DNA of 64,000 bases from Saprospiraceae bacterium (lineage in GTDB: Bacteria; Bacteroidota; Bacteroidia; Chitinophagales; Saprospiraceae). Shown here piece after piece: positions 56,926 to 64,000 of the stretch. The position numbers and the translations under genes were made by a program. Position 1 is the first letter of the stretch, and each line of letters opens with the position of its first letter. Where the stretch lies: NCBI GenBank assembly GCA_016713025.1, contig JADJPZ010000004.1, positions 4,131,001 to 4,195,000 of the forward strand, given 5' to 3'. The notes below the pieces were generated by a model. The model was not told where the DNA came from. It searched no databases and was given only the letters and a program-made list of their open reading frames with translations.

Positions 56926-57604
56926 TCAAAATCTTTCTTTTGAGGCATCTAAGTTCCAAATCTTACCTTCAAGCTCATACTCTCCAAAAATTCGTTTTGC
57001 ATCTTCAATTGTCCATTTTGTCCAATTTGGGTTTAAATGATTTCCGTACCATTTTTTTGAAAACGCCCAAATTTTCTCAATGGGCTGAATGTCACCCTTT
57101 GAAATGTTGTCGTATTGTCCAACTGTCAATTTGTTCTTCATTTTCAAATATCAACATATTGCTACAAGTGTAAATTACGTTGTCCCAAGCATTCTTCATT
57201 GGTATTGGAAAATGAATGAAATAATTCTTTTCTTGAATTTCTCCATTCACAATATTGATTTCAATTTGTTTTGTTTCTGCTCCGATTGTTGTCGTTATTT
57301 TCACGTCTTGGTTGAGCAATGCCGCAACACCTAATGAACACCAAGCACAATTTCCCCACCATTGCATATTTTTTGTCTGCACATAAAAATTTGTCGGTGC
57401 TAATGAAAAAGGATGTATTACCCATATTTTGGGTTCGTTTGGGTGCAATACTACACCGTGATAGTCTTGCAGTTCGTATAATCCATTAATTACTTGTTCC
57501 TTGTCTGCTTGCAAAGTTTCAGTAAGGTCTGCAACTGTTGGTGCAAAACCGTTGTCAATAATTCCTTTGATTATATGATAATGAAGATTTGAATTTGTTA
57601 CCAT
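56926..57604 (-). CDS. Alkylmercury lyase (MerB)-like protein, frameshifted
   Basis: The first 170 residues (from 57604) contain WWGNCAWCSLGVAALL with C86 and C89 and a second Cys at 147 (IYTCSNMLIF), matching the MerB catalytic-pair positions. The third catalytic Asp is not evident (Gly is found three residues after C89). A one-base excess in a C3 run (57097-57099) shifts the frame. The rest (DIQPIEKIWAFSKKWYG, LNPNWTKWTIEDAKRIF) is the family's C terminus. MerB splits C-Hg bonds; related proteins may have other roles, and no mer operon is near. Confidence 0.68.
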
Positions 57605-58050
57605 TATTTTATCTTATAGATTGTTTCGTTACACTTGCCACTAACACAAAGGAAAGTTGATGAAAGCCTTACTACCAAAGCCGGAATTGGCAAATATTTC
57701 TAAAGGCTTCATCAACTTTACAAGTTTCATCCCGTAGGAATTCTTTCCAACGGGATAAACGAAGCCGGTGCAGGGAATAAGGGTAACGCTTTCAATTGAA
57801 TTGGCTCTCAATGGTGTCTTTCGGCTTAATTTAATGTCAAATATAGGCAGGATATTTTATTTCATGTTGATTTTAAAAAGATTTGACATCTTATCTTTAA
57901 TTTGCTACTGTAAAGAACTGGTTTTGCTGGTGGGTAATCATATTTTTCTTTATCGAATGTGGTATTCTGTTGTTTTTTTTTTCATCTCGGTATTCAAATA
58001 TAACAAAAAGTTCAAAAGAATTCCTTCAGCCCCGCTTTTGGCAATACCTT
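57605..58050. other. Gene-less stretch between cassette genes
   Basis: Has a CACTAAC core at 57645-57651 and a long hairpin AAAGTTGATGAA / TTCATCAACTTT (about 57652-57720), then ATCCCGT / ACGGGAT. The GTTAGCG core follows at 58051. It may be an attC-like site split by an insertion, or two degenerate sites. No gene is evident. Confidence 0.4.
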
Positions 58051-58057
58051 GTTAGCG
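58051..58057 (-). other. attC-like right core (site 5)
   Basis: GTTAGCG overlapping the stop of the following membrane gene, preceded by TTTTGGCAATACCTT as in site 4. Confidence 0.4.
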
Positions 58058-58976
58058 GCTGGTGTTTACTTCGTCTTGTTCTTGATAGTTGTCAATTTGG
58101 TTTAGCAACTCCATAGATTGAAGAATAGGCTGCCATTCTTTACCTCTAAAAATCCACTGAAACCATTTTTTGTTTCGGTTTTCATATTTGATATTGAAAA
58201 ATAACCACAAAGCAACCAGGGCGAATGATAAGGTAATCATTCCTTGCATTATCCATAACATCCAATTTTCGGCTACAAACATTTTAGCATTCCAATAAAA
58301 AGTAGTCCATAATGGAAGTTGTAAAAAAAGCAGTCGGGTTACATTTAGAGTAGATATTTTAAGTTTTGATATTTTTTCCTGAATAGTCAGTACAGGCTCA
58401 CTAAAATCTATGCTGTTTATAAGGGCCAATTGATAGACATAAACACCTATGGCAATAGCAGTAAGCAATACTTGTATTGTTGCAGAAAGCAAGAAAAACA
58501 GGTTTGTTTCGCCTAAATGATGACTTAGTTCAGCTTTTAAAAGTTCTTGAATGCCATCTTTGTAAAGACCATTCATAACATTGTCAAAATCATTAAGAGA
58601 CTTGACATCCTGAAGAAATTCAGAGAGATTAAGATTAAATTTGTTACTTTGCATAACTATTAAATTTGTTAGGTTAAAAAATGTGTCTGTACTTGGTCGC
58701 ACAAACATATTAAAAAATTTTCCATCTGTGGGGGGTACCCCCCACAGATGGAAGCCTAACTCCTTGATACTAGTTTACACAATCTTTCTTACACTCCCAA
58801 TGATACCTACAATAAGCGTCATAATTTTTATTGGTTTCATTGAAGCAAGAACATTTTGGGATTTCAACCTCGTTATTTCTTCAGTATTTATTTTGTTTAC
58901 TTTGAGACTACTTTCCAATTTTTCATTAGTTGATTGCCAAAGTAATTTTAATTCTTTTTCGTTCATTGTTTTATGA
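58052..58976 (-). pseudogene. Membrane protein gene interrupted by an IS256-like remnant
   Basis: The N-terminal part (58796-58966) reads NEKELKLLWQSTNEKLESSL, then KPIKIMTLIVGIIG. The C-terminal part (58052-58508) has four hydrophobic helices (LFFLLSATIQVLL through FALVALWLFFN). Between them, bases 58508-58795 encode an IS256-type transposase N terminus in frame with the second part. The intact protein probably had an N-terminal soluble helix and five helices. It follows an ECF sigma gene and may be its anti-sigma partner, though no ZAS motif is visible. Confidence 0.65.
58508..58795 (-). mobile_element. IS256-type transposase remnant
   Basis: Contains DVKSLNDFDNVMNGLYKDGI and LLKAELSHHLG, typical of the N terminus of Mutator/IS256 transposases. 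The catalytic domain is missing. It includes a perfect 32-bp palindrome (58721-58752). Confidence 0.65.
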
Positions 58977-59479
58977 ATTGAATTGTGAAAATTTCTTTTT
59001 ATGTTTCTCCTTGATACGTCCCAATTTTGTTCCTACATTGCTTACAGTTAACCCCATTATCTCCGATATTTCAGAGTGGCTTTTATCTTCTAAGTACAGA
59101 AACATTAGGGCTTTGTCAAGTTCGTTGAGTTCAGAAATGAACTTCTCTAAAAGGCTTAACTGTTCTTGCTTCTCAGTACTTTCTTCCTCTCTGATTGATG
59201 TAAGTTCCTCAACCAATGGAATATTTATATGCTGTCTTGTTACACTTTTTCTATAAAATGAAATAGAAACATTTAAACAAATACGATACAACCAAGTCGT
59301 GATAGCAAAAGTGTCATTGTACTTAGGCAACGATTTCCAAACTTGTATCATCATTTCCTGTAAAAGGTCTTGCCGTTCATCATCATTTCGGCAATAGGCT
59401 TTGGCAATCTTAAACAAAACGCCCTTGTGTTGTTCAATGATTTGATGAAACTTATTTTTTGTTCATGGTTACTTATCAT
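58971..59479 (-). CDS. RNA polymerase sigma-70 factor, ECF subfamily, frameshifted near start
   Basis: About 169 residues if begun at the ATG at 59479. An A6 run at 59455-59460 then needs one more A to join HQIIEQHKGVLFKIAKAYC to the start. Region 2 (DERQDLLQEMMIQVWKSLPK, then FAITTWLYRICLNVSISF) and region 4 (HSEISEIMGLTVSNVGTKLG) are present. The ATG overlaps the hydrolase stop (ATGA). It may control the downstream membrane gene, which is now disrupted. Confidence 0.82.
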
Positions 59480-60526
59480 AGTGCCGTAAACCATTTATTT
59501 ATGAACTCAAATGCTTGTGAGTTATGCCTAATACCGGTGTGCGTAACGTTCTCTATGATTTGTACTTCGGCTTTACTGTACTCTGTTACAGCATTTTTCA
59601 TTGCTCCCGCACTGAAAGCCTCGTCTTTTCTGCCAATCAAAACTAACATTGGAACATTTATCGATTTTAAACCCTGCTTGTAGTTGTCTGGTGACATACT
59701 CATATTTGCTCTATATGTGTACTTTCTTAATGGCATATTTTCAGGCAAATTAAAAAACAATACAGGCAAACTGTCGTGGGAATGATTACCAATTTCATTG
59801 AACATTTTTAATCCAATTATTCTCGTAAAGTGAATTTTCATAAAAGGTTCCGACTCACTTGTTTCCGTTGGTGGTGTTTGCGGAATAGCGGGTGAATTGT
59901 GCCCCAAAAGTGGTGCAAACAATAAATATCCGTCAACTTTTGTTTTATTATTCTGCAGTGCATAATTCAAGGCAACGCCACCACCCATAGAATGTCCTGC
60001 AATGATGATTTTCCCATTGGGTTTCTCTTTACGGATTTCTTTAATAATGTCTGCCAAATCATCAACATACTGATTTATGTAGTCTACATCTCCTGCCTTG
60101 CCTTCTGACTTTCCGTGTCCCCTTAAATCAATTGCAAAAACCTCCGCTTGTGTTGCCTCTTGCAACAATCCTGCTGTCTTATTATACAAATATGCAGTAC
60201 TTGCCACACCGTGAATAAGAACAATTGTATTTTCTGATTTTTTTAGGCAATAGATAAGCAAATATTTTCCTTTTGTCCCTAACGGTGAAGTAGTAGTCGT
60301 TGGATTTATAAACCTGTTCAAAGCCCATCTCTTTTATGGTCTCTGGGTCAATTTTCGATTGCTGGGAAGGCTTAAAAGAAGGCTCAGGCATATTGATAAG
60401 TTTGGTTGCCTCTATAACCAAACTATCTTTATTTCCCTTGAAATATTCGTGCAGGATGCTTTGTCCCGAAGCGGTTGTAACAAATAGAAAAAGTGTTACG
60501 ATTGAAATAATTTTTGTCATTCTCAT
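59476..60526 (-). CDS. Secreted alpha/beta hydrolase (monoglyceride lipase-like), frameshifted
   Basis: About 350 residues from the ATG at 60526. A signal peptide is cleaved after TASG before QSIL. The N-terminal part (to LLPKK) and the catalytic part (SENTIVLIHGVASTAYLYN) lie in two frames joined at a T7 run (60238-60244), one base in excess. The nucleophile elbow GHSMGGG is intact; an acid (IGRKDEAFSAG) and a His (THTGIRHN) follow. Fold matches serine-hydrolase/lysophospholipase types. Confidence 0.85.
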
Positions 60527-60647
60527 TTTGCGAATTATTAAAAGTGAAACTTGATTTACCTAATTATTCGCAACGACTGTCAAAAAATCACAGTCAGGGT
60601 CAAAATATTTTTTATTTTCACTGTGTAAGGTGTCTTTTTACGCTTGC

Positions 60648-60713
60648 CACTAACGTCCAGCACTGGCGACGGACGACCGATAGGGAGTCTGTACGTCCAG
60701 TGCATTGTTACTG
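60648..60713 (-). other. attC-like site 6
   Basis: Left core CACTAAC, right core GTTACTG. Stem AGCACTGG/CCAGTGC, body almost the same as sites 1 and 8. Confidence 0.7.
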
Positions 60714-60852
60714 GTCGTTTTTATTGTTTTTCAAAGGTAACTCTTTTGACCATTCCACAAATCAAAATTCTAAAATCTTTTTATCTCCTGCGTCCCGCTT
60801 AGTAATCTTTAAATCTCATAATCTTCATCCCGTTTTGATCTCTTCTAATGAC

Positions 60853-60940
60853 CAGTAACGGTTGGCTTGCTGCCGTGCCGCCGTGCGTTGGCTTTGCGGG
60901 TTGGCTGTTCGGCGGCATGGACAGCAAGCCTTTGTTCTCT
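60853..60940 (-). other. attC-like site 7
   Basis: Left core CAGTAAC, right core GTTCTCT. Stem GGCTTGCTG/CAGCAAGCC with an inner GCCGCC region. Confidence 0.68.
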
Positions 60941-60952
60941 GCTGTCTTCTTT

Positions 60953-61657
60953 TTAGATTTTATATGTCAATCCCATTCTTATCATTTCGCTATATGCTTC
61001 ATTTGTTCCACCATCAAACCCAGATTTATAGTTTATCAGTCCCTTCGAATATCCTATGTATCCTCCTATTTTATTTTTTTGGATTCCGATTTGAATTCGG
61101 GGACGAAAATCGAATTCAATAGTTTTTCTCTCTCTGCTGGTTTCGTATTCTCGTAATTCAGATTGTGCAGTACCTCTTTCGTTTCCGTTGATACAATATC
61201 CCAAATCAAATCCACAATCAAAAAATAAAACCATCGATGACTTTTTAAATTGATAACCAAAACTTGGAAAAGCATTAACAAAACTTGAATTCAAATTCGT
61301 TTTACCACTTGCCGATACAGTTTCATTGATATTATCACTATGTTGCCATACTGAATTTATATCGATTCGGCTTCTCAAAATTTCATACCCTAAATCAATC
61401 CCAAATCTTAAATTTGATTTGGTAATTCTTCTAATATTTGCCGATATGCCATAGGAAAATCCATATTTGCTTCCATAGGGATTATTAGTATAACCATCTT
61501 CCTTGTCAAGGTTGTAATTTATTTGTTCAGATTTTTCTGCTGATTCACCTGTATATCTAAAAAAACCTGAATTCAGATTGATTCCAAATTCTGTTGATTG
61601 CCCAATAGCATTCAAGCTCAGGACAACAAGAAACATTGCGATAATTTCTTTTTTCAT
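60953..61657 (-). CDS. Outer-membrane beta-barrel-like protein
   Basis: About 234 residues from the ATG at 61657, which opens a signal peptide (FLVVLSLNAIGQ before STEF). The mature part has alternating strands with aromatic girdle residues and ends in GLTYKI, as in small barrels of the OmpW/PorT type. The longer frame to 61735 runs through attC-like site 8 and is not used. Function unknown. Confidence 0.72.
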   Translation of the reverse strand: MKKEIIAMFLVVLSLNAIGQSTEFGINLNSGFFRYTGESAEKSEQINYNLDKEDGYTNNPYGSKYGFSYGISANIRRITKSNLRFGIDLGYEILRSRIDINSVWQHSDNINETVSASGKTNLNSSFVNAFPSFGYQFKKSSMVLFFDCGFDLGYCINGNERGTAQSELREYETSRERKTIEFDFRPRIQIGIQKNKIGGYIGYSKGLINYKSGFDGGTNEAYSEMIRMGLTYKI

Positions 61658-61677
61658 GTTCTTTTTTTTTTGGTTGC

Positions 61678-61743
61678 AGAGAACGCCTAGCACTGGCGAC
61701 GGACGACCGGTAGGGAGTCTGTACGTCCAGTGCATTGTTACTG
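61678..61743 (-). other. attC-like site 8
   Basis: Left core AGAGAAC, right core GTTACTG. Body as sites 1 and 6. Confidence 0.7.
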
Positions 61744-61882
61744 GTCGTTTTTATTGTTTTTCAAAGGTAACTCTTTTGACCAACCCACAAATCAAAATTC
61801 TAAAATCTTTTTATCTCCTGCGTCCCGCTTGGCAATCTTTAAATCTCTTAATCTTCATCCCGTTTTGATCTCTTCTAATGAC
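61744..61882 (-). repeat. Second copy of the gene-less cassette
   Basis: About 95% identical to 60714-60852. No protein-coding frame of note on either strand. Confidence 0.7.
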
Positions 61883-61948
61883 CAGTAACGTTTTGGCTAC
61901 CTGACGTGACGACGATAGGAGTCATGTACATGGTAGCCTGTGTTATGG
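61883..61948 (-). other. attC-like site 9
   Basis: Left core CAGTAAC, right core GTTATGG. Stem GGCTACC/GGTAGCC as in site 3. The stop of the next gene overlaps the right core. Confidence 0.7.
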
Positions 61949-62128
61949 CTTCGTGATTCTTGCTTTTTTATCTGCTTCTTCTAGTTCCTTCATTATGTCA
62001 CGATCTTTTACGAACTCTTTTGCCCATTGCAGTTTCTCAACGAAGAGTTGTTTGCCTTTTAATTCTTCTGTAAGGTTTTTATCAACCTTTCCCATTATTT
62101 TTACTTTTTTTGGACTTTCTTTTAACAT
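61943..62128 (-). CDS. Small charged protein, copy 2
   Basis: A 61-residue form of the protein at 55794-55946: an N-terminal KESPKKVKIMG extension, then the same charged helical sequence. Its start is 4 nt after the DUF6934-like gene, so the two are translated together. Its stop lies in the right core of site 9. Confidence 0.68.
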   Translation of the reverse strand: MLKESPKKVKIMGKVDKNLTEELKGKQLFVEKLQWAKEFVKDRDIMKELEEADKKARITKP

Positions 62129-62132
62129 GATT

Positions 62133-62570
62133 TTACTTTTTAGCTATAAAAAATGCTCTATAATCTTTCCCTTTTATGAAACGTTCAATTTCGCCATCTA
62201 GTTCGCCATAAAGTATAAATTCTTGATCTATAAAGTCAAAAAACATTGTCAAATACCTTCTATAGAGCCTTGTCCTTGAATGAGTACTACCTTGGGCCAA
62301 TACAACAGTACCAGAATATGTGGCAAAAAAATCGAAAATTGTTGAAGCAACCGTTGCCAATACCTTTTCCGTATCTTTATTATCGGTAATTATTAGATCG
62401 TCGATTGTTCCTAATGCTCCATTTCTATCACCAAAGGCAAGGTTGTATAATGGTCCTTCAACATGTTGATAGATTACAAGTTTTTGAATATAGCCTTTAG
62501 GTCCAACACTTGTAAAGCTAAAAGTTAGAACATCATCAGTAACTAAAGTATTGTATCTCTCTAAATTCAT
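62133..62570 (-). CDS. DUF6934-like protein, copy 2
   Basis: One residue differs from the copy at 55985-56422 (N7 for D7). Its ATG overlaps the stop of the T9SS protein by the pattern ATGA, so the cassette encodes three coupled genes: T9SS protein, DUF6934-like, small charged protein. Confidence 0.72.
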   Translation of the reverse strand: MNLERYNTLVTDDVLTFSFTSVGPKGYIQKLVIYQHVEGPLYNLAFGDRNGALGTIDDLIITDNKDTEKVLATVASTIFDFFATYSGTVVLAQGSTHSRTRLYRRYLTMFFDFIDQEFILYGELDGEIERFIKGKDYRAFFIAKK

Positions 62571-63447
62571 TTCTTCAAAACCTTATATCTATGGTCTCCG
62601 ACCACAAAGATAAGGATTCCGGATGGAAGTTCAGACAGATTTATGGTGTTTTGTCCTTCGGAGATGTCTTGTTGTTTGTATAGTTTGCCGTACACATCCA
62701 TGATTTGAAGTGTTGTTGTTTCAGATGTAGTGATGGTTACTTCTGATGTGGCGGGATTTGGGTAGATGTTTATGTTGCTGTCTTCATCATATCTCACACT
62801 GGCTATATCGCTGTAGCTGTACTTACCATCAAAGTCCACTTGTTTGATGCGGTAGTAGTTCATCCCGAAGGATGGCGATGTGTGGATGTACTCATAATGT
62901 TTTGTTGCGTTGTAGGTGCCATCGCCTGGTATATCTCCGATGGGTGAGAAATTGCTACCATTTGGACTATGCTCGATGATGTATTTTTCGTTGTTGATTT
63001 GGGTGGCTACAGACCAAGTGATTTGGGTTGTTTCGTTTTTAATAATGGCAGATGTTGGTGAGTGCCAAATTACAGGCATTGCAGCCACACAAATATCAAA
63101 ATTTACAGCACCACTGGCAGCGCATCCGTTTTGATTACCTACCCAACTAATATTTCCCTGCCCAGTTGATATTGGTTTAATTTTTACTTCATCTCCTGGG
63201 ATAAAAATTCCGCTTGGAAATGGGACTCCATTTTTAAATATCTCTATTAAAGCCCCAGCTACCGCAAAATACGAACCACTATTTGGGACTATAAAAACAA
63301 CACTATCAATACCCAAACGAGCACCAGTAGGCGTACCAGCAACACACTCGAATTTAAAAGCTGCGCTTATTGCATTATTAAGACATTGAGAATTTACATT
63401 TTCTGAGAAGGAAATCAAAAAAATCAATAAAAAATAAACTTAAACAT
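62567..63447 (-). CDS. T9SS C-terminal sorting-domain protein (frameshifted in the signal peptide)
   Basis: About 293 residues. From the ATG at 63447 the signal peptide MFKFIF... is broken by an A6 run (63429-63434) and resumes IFLISFSENVNSQ. Restored, it is a clean signal peptide. The middle has Cys-rich beta sequence (CVAGTPTGARLG, then GNQNGCAASGAVNFDICV). The C-terminal Por sorting domain ends YPNPATSEVTITT ... LPSGILIFVVGDHRYKVLKK (shown in part). Such domains send proteins through the type IX system to the surface. A cassette carrying one is unusual. Confidence 0.78.
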
Positions 63448-63601
63448 ACCGTAAAACTTTTGATGGTTAAAAAATCGTCAAAAGTTACCGCTCATTATTG
63501 GATTGGGAGACCACTTATTCACCAATGTGTTGAAAATCTTGATGTACTAGGTGATTTTCTTTACGAAGGTTGGTCGGTTGGTCGTTTCTTACTTTCATGA
63601 G

Positions 63602-63736
63602 CCATAACGTTTTGCAGCTACACGCAGGCAGGGATTTTTAGCACTAAACTTCCTACGAAGAACTGAACTTTAAATTTAGCACTTTCCTGTCATACGAAGC
63701 ACGAAACCCCTGCTTGCTTGTAGGTGCTGTTATAGC
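63602..63736 (-). other. attC-like site 10 (long form)
   Basis: Left core CATAAC, right core GTTATAG. Arms GCAGCTAC/TAGGTGC and GCAGGCAGGG/CCCTGCTTGC around about 70 bp. Confidence 0.62.
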
Positions 63737-63962
63737 CAGTGGTTCTTGTCGTCTGTCCTTGTAAACCATTGTGATTGTTGAGATTCAGTGTCAGTGTCAT
63801 TGTCTGTTGGGTTGTGCGTTGCGTTTTTTATTTTTTTGAAGGGTCGGTAAATTTTTTAAAACAATTTTGTCTTGCGTTGGCTTTGCAAGCTCTTTGACAA
63901 AGCTTTGGTCTGCGTGTTGGCTTTGTGGGGCTTTGGCAATGTGCTTGCAAATTGGGTAGCAA
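63737..63962. other. Intergenic stretch after attC-like site 10
   Basis: No gene is seen. It has short repeats of TTGGCTTTG and TTTGGC type, possibly degenerate attC sequence: GCGTTGGCTTTGCAAGC at about 63874 and GTGTTGGCTTTGTGGGGC at about 63914. Confidence 0.4.
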
Positions 63963-64000
63963 TTAATAATTTAATGTCAGTCCAACTCCAAATCCCATAT
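63963..64000 (-). CDS. Possible C terminus of a beta-barrel protein, cut by window edge
   Basis: Reading in from the right edge on the minus strand gives GFGVGLTLNY then stop at 63963, a typical outer-membrane barrel ending with an aromatic residue. Only 12 codons are visible. Confidence 0.35.
   Translation of the reverse strand, partial: MGFGVGLTLNY

Larger units (their letters stand above)
60527..60952. other. Gene-less cassette and adjoining sites
   Basis: Holds the hydrolase promoter region (60527-60647), attC-like site 6, a gene-less cassette (60714-60852) and site 7. The cassette is repeated at 61744-61882 with about 95% identity and has no frame of note. Confidence 0.6.
54290..64000 (-). 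mobile_element. Integron-like cassette array (CALIN-like; no integrase in window)
   Basis: From the GH3 gene to the right edge, small accessory genes on the minus strand are each followed (to the left) by a 65-135 bp imperfect palindrome. On the + strand these begin with TAAC and end with GTTA, with an internal stem such as GCACTGG/CCAGTGC. Cassettes are 0.2-2.6 kb; stop codons often overlap the right core. Three sites share one body and two share another, and two cassettes are present twice. This is the organisation of an integron array. Gene direction implies attI and intI lie beyond position 64000. Confidence 0.7.

Noticed and set aside
60953..61735. Longer start at 61735 for the barrel protein
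   Set aside because: The extra codons run through attC-like site 8; the ATG at 61657 opens a proper signal peptide.
54290..63736. CRISPR array
   Set aside because: The repeats are long palindromes separated by 0.2-2.6 kb with genes between, not short direct repeats with uniform spacers.
1..64000. tRNA or rRNA genes
   Set aside because: No cloverleaf or rRNA-like sequence was recognised by eye on either strand; a covariance search would be needed to exclude short ones.

Overview
The window is about 64 kb of low-GC DNA from a member of the Bacteroidota, most likely close to the Saprospiria or a related environmental lineage. Four things support this. Many genes have the phylum's -7 promoter element TAnnTTTG. 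There are Por-type (T9SS) C-terminal sorting domains. The families are typical of the phylum: DUF5916, DUF5009, DUF1684, an ALDH7 paralogue and a proline-rich TonB. Secreted proteins mostly end their signal peptides in Ala-Gln or Ser-Gln. I see no tRNA, rRNA or CRISPR array. The species call is inference; the phylum call is firm.

From 1 to about 54.2 kb the window is an ordinary chromosome carrying mostly core genes. These are tRNA modification (mtaB, cut by the left edge), VanZ-like and TonB proteins, lemA with a DUF2207 partner, histidine/folate metabolism (ftcD fusion), ALDH7, aroA, a WecA/MraY-type transferase, crcB, recA, a class C beta-lactamase-fold lipoprotein, a DUF5916 protein, a DinB-cupin fusion, a GH2 beta-mannosidase, rpsU, an ABC exporter, acyl-CoA dehydrogenase with SCP2, aroB, a SAM hydrolase, phoH and osmC. 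An oxidation operon follows (ALDH, GMC oxidoreductase, quinone reductase fused to MaoC). Next come a glucosaminidase and a TetR-controlled TolC/MFP/RND efflux operon, then TPR, DUF5009 and DUF1684 proteins, a lipoprotein and a GH3 glycosidase with a PA14 insert. Mobile DNA in this part is limited: an IS1634-type transposase remnant (about 24.7-25.1 kb), an IS110 element (about 28.0-29.9 kb) with a structured leader that could be a bridge RNA, and small dispersed repeats.

From 54.24 kb to the right edge the character changes completely. Small accessory genes, nearly all on the minus strand, are separated by 65-135 bp imperfect palindromes that begin with (N)TAAC and end with GTTA(N). Stop codons often overlap the right-hand core. 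I read this as an integron cassette array, with eight complete attC-like sites and some halves. No integrase is visible; it should lie beyond the right edge if genes read away from attI. Cassettes carry ParDE, a HigBA-like pair, a duplicated DUF6934-like two-gene module with a T9SS protein, an alkylmercury-lyase-like enzyme, an alpha/beta hydrolase followed by an ECF sigma factor and a disrupted membrane gene, a beta-barrel protein, and two near-identical gene-less cassettes.

A cross-cutting observation: at least nine otherwise well-preserved genes or gene parts are broken by single-base frameshifts, every one in or beside a mononucleotide run. Uncorrected homopolymer errors are the simplest explanation, so these genes may be intact in the organism.
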